From positions 5,492,001-5,556,000 of the forward strand of contig JAJEKV010000073.1 in NCBI GenBank assembly GCA_021234155.1: a stretch of 64,000 nt of DNA. Reading direction: 5' to 3'. The position numbers were made by a program, and so were the translations under genes. Under the pieces are notes generated by a model. It was not told the DNA's origin. It did not search any database and worked only from the letters and a program-made list of their open reading frames with translations. The stretch comes from Isoetes taiwanensis. Lineage: Eukaryota > Streptophyta > Lycopodiopsida > Isoetales > Isoetaceae. How positions within the stretch are numbered: position 1 is the first letter of the stretch; each line of letters begins with the position of its first letter. Below, piece by piece: positions 10,576-21,800 of the stretch.

Positions 10576-10597
10576 CGCGGCGGCCTTGGCCGCCGCG
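10576..10597. repeat. Perfect GC palindrome (10-bp arms, 2-bp loop)
   Basis: CGCGGCGGCC, TT, GGCCGCCGCG in otherwise AT-rich DNA. GATAAGTTT is repeated just after it (10596 and 10615). It may be a short foldback element or a secondary-structure site. Confidence 0.7.
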
Positions 10598-10653
10598 ATA
10601 AGTTTCTTGTATAAGATAAGTTTTTGTAAGGTTTAGGGTGTGTATTCGTATAA

Positions 10654-10983
10654 TTATATTATATTATTATATGTATATAAATTTGATGCTGGATTGCAAA
10701 GTCTGAGTTTTGTAGAAGGAGGGATCACGAAGTGTATGTTGAAGAGGGAGCAATTTTGTGCTCCAAATGTTGTTGCAGAGACAGCACGTAGGCATCCAGC
10801 GAGGTGATCTGCATGGCCTCGATTTGAAGCCCAGCTTCGGTTTGCTATTAAGATCTCTTTTTGATCCAAGTATGGCTTGACTAAATTCATTTGTGCCTTA
10901 AACGGCTCTGCCAAGATCTTCATAGCCAACCCTTGTTGGCCGATGCACCTAATCAGAGCAACATTGATGCTTCTGTTCTTCAA
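10654..10983 (-). other. Unrecognised open frame
   Basis: About 109 codons open on the minus strand. The segment with GQQGLAMKILAEPFKAQ and ASNRGHADHLAGCLRA has a coding-like composition, but I recognise no family and see no supported splice sites. It may be a gene fragment or a chance ORF. Confidence 0.2.
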
Positions 10984-13619
10984 CGTTTACATATGCACAT
11001 GTAAGCAATTGCATTGAAATTTTTGCAGAAAAACACGAAAGGGCTACGAATTTATGATGGCTTTATTGCCCATTTACCTCTATAGCATAACTGAAATAGG
11101 TTCGCTTGTTCATCTTTGATTTTTTCTGAGCATTCAAAATTGGTGCATGCTTACATAGTTACAGGCTGGTTAGGTCCGCTGCTAGTTAATAGGTGTAGCC
11201 TTCTACGGCTTTTGAACCTTATAGCCATTTGAGGATTAAATTCCATGGATCTTGTAGTTTGTGGTTGGGAAGTAGTGATGCATTTTAGCAAGAGAACTGC
11301 AAACATGATATTTGGCACAGTGATTTCTATTATGAATGTACAAATTGTGAAAGTTCAAGGAGATTGACAAAGAAGGTGTGGCCATGATGCTCTGTTTAGC
11401 AATATGAAATAAGATATAAGTTACATCCGAAATATTTTACCTAGTTGCTTTGTGGTTTTGGCAGGCACATGTATTCCATTTCTTAAATATGAATGCTCTT
11501 TTCTATGCGCAGAGACTTGTTTGACTGCTGAGCTGCGCCTTCTCTTTGAATTCTCATATAATGCTTATGTGTCTATGTACAAGATTCCTCCATAGTACTC
11601 CTGCCATATTATGTACGCCTTATCTGATTCATACAAGAGGTTTAATTCAGTCCAGTTTCTATTGCAAGTTGTTAAGGTCATCGGGCAAGTAATGTTCAGG
11701 TATCCTTTTAATTTGTTTTCTACATTAATGTGGACGAAGCCACTGTTAAGTTGGCGAGATCTGTGGAAATCTGCCTCTATTCTGCCTATGGGAATCTGTC
11801 AATTTCCAGAGAAGACAAACCACAGTTCTTGTTTGCTGGGTAACAAACTTAAGTTCTTCTTCATATTTTTGGCTTCTAGTTTACGAGTTAGTTCTTCAGA
11901 TTGCCATTCCTTATCAGATTTCTATTCCTTACATTTTTTGTACCTGCCATTCTTACATATCAATATATCTGTTAAGTTCACTTGCATGGTTATTCATGGC
12001 AATCGATATGCAGAGCCAAGCAAATGCTATTCTATTTTTGCTATTCTATTATATTGAACAACTTCATGGTGCTGCCTACTGTGACAGGGGATTCAAATCC
12101 CTTATAAAGTGCTCTGTGGAACCAATGCTGTCATTTGAATGTTAATGTACTGACACTTATTTTGACCTTCATATTGACTTGCAGCAATGGTTAGATAATC
12201 ATATGCTGAGATGGAAAAGGGAGTTTGACCCCATCACGGATTTAACGGACGATGGACAATGCATTAGAGGGAATATACATGGGAATATTATGGAAATCAA
12301 TGGCTATAATTTCAAGATAAGACAAAATAAAATAGCCCGTTTTAAAAAATACTATCTATCTTTCCCTTCCTAGTCTTCGGTCTGGAGCTCCATTGCAGTG
12401 GACTTCTTGACTTCTTCATCTCTATGTTGTGACCAACAGCTTGTCCATCAAGACTAACAATGCCAATGTATTAGATAATTTCCACCACGAGAGATTCTGG
12501 TCGGTAAGATTTCGAGGCGGCGAACGAGTGGCAGAGCCTGAGCGCGCCGCCAAGGCTAGTGGGTTGCCGAGAATTTTTCAGGCTGGAATCTTGACGATCG
12601 AAAAATGTCAAATGTGATGAAGCGTTACTACAAATTACGAATAATATGCTGCCACCTGTTTCACATTTGCCGCCAGAATTCAATAACCATAACGAAGACC
12701 CTGGCGATGGCATTTTCGGAGCTCAGCTTGTGGGTAAGCCAATGTACCTCCTTAACGTCCTTGGCCTCTGCATTTAGCAGTAGGATTGAATCCCAACCGT
12801 CGATTTGAAGATGTTATCCCCAGTAACATTATGTGGCCCAATTGGTTATGACCATAACAAAGATGTTATGGCCATAACATTTTCTCTGCTGCCACGCCTG
12901 AACCCCGCGCTCTCTTACCCCGCCCTTTCGGCCCTCTCCGCCATATCCGAGTCGCCATAAGGTTTGTGAGCTCCATTCTAAAGCTTCCAATGTCATCGCC
13001 AATGGCCAGAACCAGCGTTTCTGTTAACAATGTAGCAGGTGCGCAAAGATTTTAGCAGGTGCGCTTCCTTTTTCCCGCAGCTCTGAGCAAATCCGGCTCC
13101 CCTGCCTGTTTATCTCTGAGCAAATCCGGCTCCTTGCTCTGCTCTGCTTAAATCCGGCTCTGCTCTGTTGCCCTGCTCTGCCCTAAAACTTATTTCCTTA
13201 TGCCCTTAATCCGGCTCACGATATCCGTCGCCATAGCTGTGTTTTTTGGCAGCAGAAGATGCTCTGTTTCAAAAACAAAGATGCAACATTTTCGGAGCTA
13301 TTTGCGCAAGAAAGCTCTTCCGGAACCTCTGCCACAGAAAGCTTGGGCGGGAAATGGAGGTCAGAAGCCCGGAAAATGAAATACAGGTCCAGCTTCTCGC
13401 AAATGCCCCAAAATTGCCGATTCTCAGGAATCCGACTCATTTATGCCTCCCCTGTGCAAATCTGACTCCCCTACTCTGTTTAAATCCGCCTCCCTGCGCC
13501 TCACATGTTCTATTTAGAAAACAGAGACTTACATTTAGTTTGTTTTTCTTGCCGGACTGCCAAGCTTGGCTATGGCGGCTCTGCCAAATGCCTCGGCCAA
13601 GGACGTTAAGGCCGATAAT
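10984..13619. other. No supported gene
   Basis: Plus-strand open stretches at 11611-12057 and 12179-12373 have no recognisable domain. From about 12830 to 13540 the DNA becomes rich in short repeated motifs: ATGTTATGGCCATAAC, TCTGAGCAAATCCGGCTCC repeated near 13080 and 13110, and GCTCTGCTTAAATCCGGCTC. This suggests decayed repetitive DNA. Confidence 0.35.
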
Positions 13620-13757
13620 CGTCTCCCCGGGTTATGGGCGGGGAAAATGGCCGCCGTGGCCATGTGGCACGAAATTCCTCGGCCGTCGCGGCCGGAATTT
13701 CGTGGCCACATGGCCACTTGGCCATTTTCCTGGCCCATAACTCCTCGGGAGAGGACG
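13620..13757. repeat. Long imperfect palindrome (~65-bp arms)
   Basis: The left arm (CGTCTCCCCGGGTTATGGGC... to ...CACGAAATTCC) is mirrored on the right (GGAATTTCGTGGCC... to ...GGGAGAGGACG). The centre lies near CGGCCGTCGCGGCCG at 13680-13694. Arms differ by a few one-base gaps and substitutions. Nested GGCCATGTGGC/GGCCACATGGCC makes the core self-complementary. This is typical of a foldback or MITE-type element and would extrude as a stem. Confidence 0.82.
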
Positions 13758-14212
13758 TTATCTACCCCATCCATTCCTGCTTTAAAAAGCTCGTATCTTG
13801 TCAAGCTCGAATTTTCTGTGGCGATTTCGTCCTCCATAGCCATTCTGCTTAAAAGGAGCTCGAATTTTTTGTTGCATAAAGCCTTTAAGGCTCTTAAGGC
13901 TCGAATTTCGTCCGTCCTGTGGGGATTTTGTCCTTCAAAGCAATTCTAAAAAAGCTCGATTCTCTGGCATTGCTCATTCAGCAGATTCGACCTGATTTAT
14001 TTCTAAATAACTAGCATTTTCCTTTGTTTGAAGGTTTTAAATAGACGTCGCATTATTTTTTAGAGGACAAGAAGTCGTGATCCGGCAGGGGAAAGATAAA
14101 AGCGCAAGATAGGTACAAATACTTTAGCTTCTACTCAGATTGTCGTATGCTTCCAGTGGTTTGAGTTCGGGAAGAGCTTCATAGTTCCCTTTTTGTAAGA
14201 ACAAAAGGGAAG

Positions 14213-14464
14213 ATGTCTGACGGGAAACTTAGGGACGCTTCACATGTCACCGGCAAAAACTTGCCGGACGTCAAGCCGTTGGAGACGCTCAGCTGTAAAC
14301 TGCTCCAGCAGTTCATGGACGAACGGCTCAACGTTAAACCGGCCGTCTCAAATGAACTGCATGTGAATACAGAAAAATTTACATGTGAGGCGCCTCTTAG
14401 CGGTGTTGTTCCGCAAAACCTGGAAGAAATTCTTGTTTATAAAACAGACGAAATTTTACAGTAA
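14213..14464 (+). CDS. Unrecognised small ORF (83 codons)
   Basis: ATG-initiated ORF ending in TAA. The peptide is hydrophilic and acidic toward its end (NLEEILVYKTDEILQ), with no signal peptide or transmembrane segment and no recognisable domain. The leader contains ACAAAAGGGAAG just before the ATG. A MITE-like element starts 17 bp after the stop. Codon use looks plausible, but there is no independent support; it may be an exon of a larger gene or chance. Confidence 0.25.
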   Translation: MSDGKLRDASHVTGKNLPDVKPLETLSCKLLQQFMDERLNVKPAVSNELHVNTEKFTCEAPLSGVVPQNLEEILVYKTDEILQ

Positions 14465-14480
14465 CCTGGCCGCGACTTAA

Positions 14481-14662
14481 CTTAACACACTGCCCCTCAA
14501 GTTTATAGTGATCCAACGGTTCAGATCAATCTTGATCAGTGTGTTACTGGAGCTATAACGCACTACTACTCCATAACACCCTAGGATGTTATGAAATGAA
14601 CGGATCCAGATCGATTTTGATAATGATCGGATGGCCCAAAACTCTCGGGGCAGTGTGTTAAG
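14481..14662. mobile_element. MITE-like element (182 bp) with ~23-bp inverted ends
   Basis: The left end CTTAACACACTGCCCC...AGTTT is mirrored at the right by ...AAAACTCTCGGGGCAGTGTG TTAAG. The interior is also partly self-complementary (GATCAATCTTGATC versus GATCCAGATCGATTTTGATAATGATC). The target duplication is ambiguous (TA or TTA/TAA overlap with the ends), so the superfamily cannot be assigned. Confidence 0.65.
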
Positions 14663-14665
14663 GGC

Positions 14666-14767
14666 GATAATGCCCTGGCCCTCGGGTGTTACTTACGCGC
14701 ACGCCCTCGCCATTTTGATGGCCCTCAAATTTTTTTTGAAATAACACCCGAGGGCCAGGGCGTTATC
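14666..14767. repeat. Foldback element, ~26-bp arms
   Basis: GATAATGCCCTGGCCCTCGG GTGTTA at the left is the reverse complement, with one change, of TAACACCCGAGGGCCAGGGCGTTATC at the right; the loop is about 50 bp. It abuts the MITE-like element on its left. Confidence 0.75.
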
Positions 14768-14959
14768 TACTCCATAACAAGGACGACATTGGCGCAGGTG
14801 GCATCCCATGGTAGTGTTTTGGTGCTTGACTCTTTTCTTACTGATTTAAGGTTGTGAATGTTAAAATTTGTGACTACAAGCTAGAAATATAGCCTCCTTG
14901 TTGTTGAAAGCTTCAATTTATGATCCCACGTCTAATGCCTTATGTCAATGCCTTGTCAA

Positions 14960-16268
14960 TGTTTTCTATTTTTTTCTATAGAAGCAGGTTTGTGGAGAGG
15001 AATGGTCTTTTGGATTTTTAGGTGAGTATGGGGTTTTTAGCCCTCACCCAAAGGAAAATCGTATACTTACAGGGAAACAACTATTACAAAAAGTGCTGCA
15101 TGGCAATACCACGAAGTTACTTGGTATCCCTGTAGAAATTTATGTCTCTGCTTCAGATGCTTAGGATGAAATTATTAGAGGGTTGCAGAAGCACTTATTT
15201 TGATGGAATATAACTATACTATCTATGCCCAGAAGAATCACTGTGGCTAAATGTGTTTTTAGTAATACTTATGTTTACATGGCTCCTCTATGTAAGTTGG
15301 AGGAGATTGTGCACATCGTCAGGAATTTTATTTGGGGTGGCAATAAGGAAGGAGCAGTGGTCAAGGTAGCTTGGGCGAAGTGCATTACCTAAGGCAGCTG
15401 GTGGTTTTGGAATGTTGGATTTTCACCTCTAAAGCAAGTTGATGATATCGAAGTTTATTTGGAGGATTCTTTTGGCTTGAGGTTGTTGATGCAGTTGATT
15501 CAGCATTGTCTTCCATTTTGTAAATCCACCATTAAGCCCCTACTTTCTTGGGCTTTACTTTATCATATACATCTGTATTCTAATGCTTCTCTATTTCTAA
15601 AGGCATAACTTGCTGCTTGGGACGCTGTCAGGTCTCTTGTTCATATCAATCATGAACTCAATCCTGATGGATTTCATTGTAGGACACTCCAGAGTATATG
15701 CCTCTAAAATATTGTTCATGACGATGGATAACAATTGATATAAGCACTACTACAGCTTGGTATGAGCCTTGTCATCTCCTATCATGGGATGCATTTAGAA
15801 CAAAATACTTGTTGTACAGATGGGATAGAGTAATTTGGACTCGTATTCTGCATTGTTGCCACAGGATTCTGGCCCACAAATTGAAATAGTTGTATGGGGT
15901 TGCCATCAGGGTATCCAGCCAAGGCACTTTGTTTATTCTGTTTATAAATTGCTTCTGCATTAAGAAATTTTGCCTCTGTCAAATAGATAGAACAATAGAA
16001 AAGTGTTTGAACATAGGTATGGGATAAGTTGCTTCAATCCAAAGTGGCAGTTTTGTGGTGGCAACTAATCCATAGATGCCTCAGAGTTAACGGGCTGGTC
16101 CATAAAATTGATAATCGTATTTCAGAACTCTGTCCTTTTTGTAAGCAAAGGGTTGAAAGTATTGAGCATTGTTTCTTCTTGTGTGAGTGGCTTTGGCAGG
16201 TATGGTCTTGGTTATTAACTCTATTTGGCACTTCTCGATCTAACCAGTATGGTATTTCGTTTTGAGTC
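14960..16268 (+). pseudogene. LINE (L1-type) reverse-transcriptase C-terminus with zf-RVT domain, decayed
   Basis: Around 15200-15400 the plus strand reads ...SMPRRITVAKCVFSNTYV..., then LEEIVHIVRNFIWGG and VAWAKCI, followed in another frame by PKAAGGFGMLDF. This is the conserved region after the RT palm in plant L1-type LINEs. At 16029-16265 an open segment has WWQLIHRCLRVNGL, CPFCKQRVESIEHCFF and LCEWLWQVW, the zinc-binding reverse transcriptase domain that ends such ORF2 proteins. Stops and frame shifts lie between, so it is inactive. The palm and endonuclease are missing. Confidence 0.82.
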
Positions 16269-16454
16269 ACTTCTTGTAGGCTCATTTGTCGGCAGATCAA
16301 TAAGAACCAAGTTAGCACCCCAATCTTTGACTTTTCCATTCCTGTAGTACATGGATGATTTCTTAACTTCCGTTATCAAATTTCTTAATGATGTAAACAC
16401 TTCATGTCCATCTAAAATTACAGCCCTTGAGACCACACATATATCTGCTTGCAC
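16221..16454 (-). other. Open minus-strand segment, possible last exon of the 17-18.7 kb gene
   Basis: An open frame preceded by an acceptor-like TTGTGCAAGCAG near 16447 encodes a segment with VVSRAVILDGHEVFTSLRN. It overlaps the zf-RVT LINE tail on the other strand at one end, which weakens it. No family is recognised. Confidence 0.2.
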
Positions 16455-16885
16455 AACTCAAAATTAAGTATGGCATTCTTTTGGAAATAGTATAACATCA
16501 GGCATTTGCCTCCATGGATGTGTTTGGCAATCGACAAAATTATCCTCTTCCTCATTTCCCTCATTATTTGCATCAGATAATTTTGATTTGTCTCTCCTAC
16601 TTCTCTTTCCTTTGTCTCTCATTCAGATCCACCTTAATTTTCTGCCCTCCCTGAATCATGTGTAATCTGCCTTCTCCTCTTCTCCTTCTTCTTCTTTTGG
16701 ATAAGACCCTAAAGGGAAATCAATTCACAAGGACCGTTTTCTCTTTCCCATTTATGCATTTCACCTCCCCTATCTAGATTACCTTTTGGACTATAAATAC
16801 AATCAGCACCTGTTATAGACACCCATATCTGTATCTATGGATGCATTAATTCATGCACTTAATATGAACCAAGCATTTGAAATAT

Positions 16886-17110
16886 CTATATGCAACTAGC
16901 ATGGCTAGGTCCTTTGCACTTCAAAAGCTTCAGAAACATTGATTGTAGAGATTGCATATATCTCTCCCAATGCTTAAACATTTCAACTCGATTCCTAACT
17001 TTGAATGTTCTGTACCAAGTCTCCATATCACGGTCACGTGGTATTATCAACTGCAAATTATGTTGCTCAATTGCCCCCTTCACCAAGTCACATGATCTAG
17101 TCAGTAGATG
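16886..17110 (-). CDS. Possible additional exon of the unrecognised spliced gene
   Basis: The open segment includes LVKGAIEQHNLQLIIPRDRD and WYRTFKVRNRVEMFKHWERY and ends in a stop near 16886. Orientation and coding character match the exons at 17185-18662. The connecting splice sites are not clear, because the preceding exon reaches its own stop at 17185. Confidence 0.35.
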   Translation of the reverse strand, partial: HLLTRSCDLVKGAIEQHNLQLIIPRDRDMETWYRTFKVRNRVEMFKHWERYMQSLQSMFLKLLKCKGPSHASCI

Positions 17111-17184
17111 CGTTAGCTATGTTTCTTTCTTTACCTAAGAATTGAAGGCTTTTGTCACTAGCAGGTATATGGATAATTACCAAA

Positions 17185-18662
17185 CTAAGATGTGTTAGTC
17201 ATTGTCTTAATCCAATTATCTCTCACACTGCTCTGCGCCTTTGATCTGACCATGAACAAAAGCTTTTCCACTGTGACATTGACTCCTTTAGATTCTAAAT
17301 CCTTGGTTGTGACATGGCGTAACCAAACATTTTCAAGAGTAGGATTAATAATGGCTAGATATTTCTGCATTTTAGTTGTCCACTTTCGTCTCACTTCCCT
17401 TTCAGCATTTGCCTTCAAGACATCAACTTCTAAAATGTTTTCATAATTTGACTTAATGTAATCCTCAATATGCTTAATCATTGAAGCCTGCATCAATGGA
17501 TTCTTAGTGATTAATTTATTGAATGTTAAACATCAAATGAAATATCGCCGCAGAAACAACATTAAACTTACATTATACAATATCTTTGCATAGGCCAATC
17601 TTGTAAGAGGATATGAAGGATCGTTTGACCCAATCATTTCTTTTGTCCTCTGTGCTTTTAACTCACTAGGAGATAATTCCTTTATATACTTATCTGGTTT
17701 TGCAGTAGCAACTCTGTGCACAATCATTAGTGTATCTTGTAGATTTGTAGGAACAACACCAATCTCGTTCTGTCTATAACAAGTAATTGATGCAATTGAG
17801 CAAGAATGATAAATATATAAATAGTAAAGTATAGAACTCACAAGTTTATTCTGTTCATTGCAGCAACTAGTGTTGTCTTGTTAGGCTTGTCGATGTTTAT
17901 GACATCATCACGAACAGAAATATGTTTTGATTTGATATGTTTGTATGTACCATTGATTTCAGACATCCATGCCTTAGTTAGATGGTTGCCATCCCAGCAG
18001 AGAAACATTGTTCCACACAAATCTGACCAATCCTTATTATTTACCAATGACTCTTCAAATGCCTTATTCACTTCTTGCCAATATGGGTCCCAACCATCAA
18101 TGTCTTCATAGTCACTAGAAGAAAATCACCTTTTACTGTAGCCATTGACAAAATGAAGTTCCCCTTGAATTTCACATAACCATCATGTCTAAAGGTATCT
18201 CTTAGTATTTGCACTCTTGAACCCACTTTGGAGATCTCCTCATTTATCCTAATCTGACATAATCATGGGTGATTCTGTATCCCTTTTTAATGCTAGTGCA
18301 TCCAATTTTGAAATCATTTCCACAGTAAAAGAAGCAGAATAGTCACCATGAACATCATCATCATATCCTGAACTCTTTCTTTTTTTCTGACCACATTCTT
18401 TTATGTTTGATTGATTATTATCTGTAGCATTCATATCTATCTCATTAATTTCTGCTCTCGCTTCTCCTTCTATAACAGGTGTACTTTCATCCAACTGCAT
18501 AGGACTACTTCCTGCCATTTTTTCAATATCAACAATCTTATCTGCAGACCTTTTTATCGGCCCAAGTGGATCTGCACTAGATTCAAATGACATTGCCAAA
18601 CTTCGATGTACATGGTGACCTCTAGGCTTTCTTTTAGGAATGACGAATCTAATAGGCTGCAA
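17185..18662 (-). CDS. Spliced gene of unrecognised family (3 well-supported exons plus a frameshifted 5' part)
   Basis: Exons on the minus strand are approximately 18124-17843, 17773-17572 and 17487-17185. The first intron has donor GTGAGT at 17841 and acceptor TTATAG at 17774; the second has donor GTAAGT at 17571 and acceptor GATGCAG at 17488. Both joins keep the reading frame (phase 2 and phase 0), which is good evidence for a real spliced gene. The 5' part (18662-18125) encodes a nuclear-looking segment with KKRKSSG and acidic runs, then SKVGSRVQILRDTFRHDGYV. One-base slips near 18255 and 18125 interrupt it. Other readable parts are WDPYWQEVNKAFEE, LCGTMFLCWDGNHLTKAW, ELSPSELKAQRTKEM and the basic ADVLKAN-type helix region. 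I do not recognise the family. No transposase signature is visible, but a transposon-derived gene cannot be excluded. Confidence 0.6.
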
Positions 18663-18699
18663 ATCTGGTTCTCTTTCTTGTTTCTACCATAACATAGAT

Positions 18700-19321
18700 C
18701 ACACTGTAAGAAATACAACATAAAATAGAAAAAAAAAACAATATATCAGCAGTTCATTTGATTAGAGACAATCATCTAATATCAACTATCTAATATTTTG
18801 TGTCATCTGCTTTTCATCTTAAGTCAAAGCTTCAAAAGGAAGAAGGGGTAGATTCGCATGGGAAGTTTCAAAAGGGAGAAGAGGTAGATTAACATGGGAA
18901 ACTAACATGGAACATTAAAAGCCAAGAAAAAATAAGGCAACTGTGCCTTCCCCTTAGGATTAAAGAAATTTCATGCATTTCACTTCAGAGAAAGATAAAG
19001 GCAACGGTGTCGTATATGCTCTTTTGTCGAGCTGGCACCACTGATACATGTCAATGCCCATATCAAACAAGAAAATCTTTTAGGTAGCAAACATTCTTTT
19101 GGAACGCCCGAAAGTTGAACCTATAATTGCACGCTTGAAGGTAGTAGTCTTGGGCCCTAGTGCAACGACACTTAGTATATTGACAATTCAATGCTCATAC
19201 AAGACTACGCATGGAATCCAAAGGAGAGTCACCAGACAAACTTGTAGAGGATCAATTTAGTTACCATCCTCGAATAAGACATGCAACAAAAGGTGGGAAC
19301 ATTGGTGGAGCCTTGTGTTAT
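18700..19321. other. No recognised gene
   Basis: AT-rich flank. GGAAGTTTCAAAAGGGAGAA and a similar AAGCTTCAAAAGGAAGAAGG lie close together near 18828-18880. No ORF with a domain. Confidence 0.4.
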
Positions 19322-19661
19322 TGTTATGCACTAGCACCTCTAGTGATAATGAACACACCAAAAAGACGGATCCTTAAATGAAATTGTTATCCAATGGGCT
19401 CCAAAACTTTTCTAAGGCTTTGTCCTTGAGTTTATTCCATACCCCACATCAATTTCCGTCTCTTCAGGAAGATGCTTGCCCTCAACCATGTGGAACACAC
19501 CAATGTTGTCATGAAATTGAACCTTGGCTCTGATACAAAATATTACGCACTAGTACCTGTAGTGATAACTTACACATCAAAAGGGCATATCCTTAATGGA
19601 AATCGTTATCCAACGGGCCCTAACATTTCCAAGGTTTAATCCCATACCCCATGGATTATCA
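19322..19661 (-). mobile_element. TRIM (miniature LTR retrotransposon), diverged copy
   Basis: Two direct repeats, 19322-19451 and 19541-19661, begin TGTTATGCACTAG and TATTACGCACTAG and share the body GATAA...ACACA...AAAAG...GGATCCTTAA...GTTATCCAA. Between them is a 90-bp interior with a primer-binding site for initiator tRNA-Met on the minus strand (GCTCTGATACAA at 19527-19538, one mismatch) and a short purine tract next to the left repeat. It is flanked by GTTAT and GTGAT, a likely diverged 5-bp target duplication. Close relatives lie at 33628, 49852 and 60310. Confidence 0.75.
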
Positions 19662-20721
<1,060 letters not shown>

Positions 20722-20919
20722 TTGGAGCGTTGTCGACTGGTATTGGATACTAGAATCCAATGATGACGATGCTAATAAAAAGAAGAACAGAAAAGAAAAT
20801 AATGCAATAAGTGTTAATACAATGGAGTCAATAACCAAGAACCAAAGACAAGATAGCTCAGCTCTGAATAGTCAAGGGAAGTATGAGTATCAATGGTTAG
20901 ATAGATAAACCTTATTGTT

Positions 20920-21800
20920 ATGGTTGAGCTTGCGGGTGCTGGTGCCATACCCATCTATGCCATTCAAAAGGACAAGAAGAAGCCAAAGATGGAGGACATT
21001 GACAGTCCTGTGGCTGATGTCAGGACTGAAATATCCTAAATAACTAAAGCCTTGGTTGAGGTTACAAAACAGCTTCAAGACCCGAGAAAAGAACCTATCC
21101 TCCATGTGCTCATTGCTCAAGAAATACTCACTCTTCAGACTATTATTGGTATAGGCCATGCATTAAGTGTGGCAAAAGAGGTCATTATGGTAAAGAATGA
21201 TTTGTTTGCACTTTTTGCAAAGCCGTAGGCCATTAACCAAGTGCTTCAATGAGATATGTGCAGGTATTAGAAGATCAAGAGGAGATTATGCCAGTCCATA
21301 CAAGAGGGATGCTCAATTCAAAGGGTAAGGAGTACATTAGGAAAGATAAAGAGAATGAGGATTTTGAGTCTTTATTGATTTGTGTGGATTTGCTAACATT
21401 GTTTAAGATTGCTTCTTCTTATAGAAACAAGATACCGAATCTAACCAAAAAGAGCAAGTGGCCCTCACAAATCACATTGTTGAGCAAATATTGACCCAAG
21501 AAGAGTATGATCCTAGTGCTTTTATATGTACAGCAAGAATTACTAAGAAAACTTTGACTTGAGTGTTGCCTGATGGGAGATCACCTCTTAATGTGATGCC
21601 TCATCATATTATGAAGTTGTGTGGCTTGGTGGTTGACAAAAAGGCGTCTATGGAATTCAAAGATCGACCCTATAGGCATTATAAACAATATACCAATTGA
21701 CATTGAGGATATTGTAGTGGCTGCTAATTTTATTGTGGTGGCATTTGAGGGTGCAGATAAAAAATCAGATATCTATGACTACTCTGCCAGTTCTTAGCAC
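20920..21800 (+). pseudogene. Ty3-type gag zinc-knuckle and aspartic protease relic
   Basis: Near 21095-21240 the plus strand reads PPCAHCSRNTH..., CIKCGKRGHYGK and FVCTFCKAVGH, a doubled zinc-knuckle-like cysteine/histidine pattern of gag. At 21560-21630 it reads LPDGRSPLNVMPHHIMKL, matching the retropepsin region of Ty3/Gypsy elements with the usual D-S/T-G changed to D-G-R-S. An IDIEDIVVAANFIVV strand follows near 21690-21740 in another frame. Stops and frame shifts make it inactive. No reverse transcriptase or LTR was found beside it. Confidence 0.6.

Noticed and set aside
11611-12057. 148-codon ORF as a gene
   Set aside because: It is AT-rich and dominated by hydrophobic and aromatic residues, with no domain or splice support.
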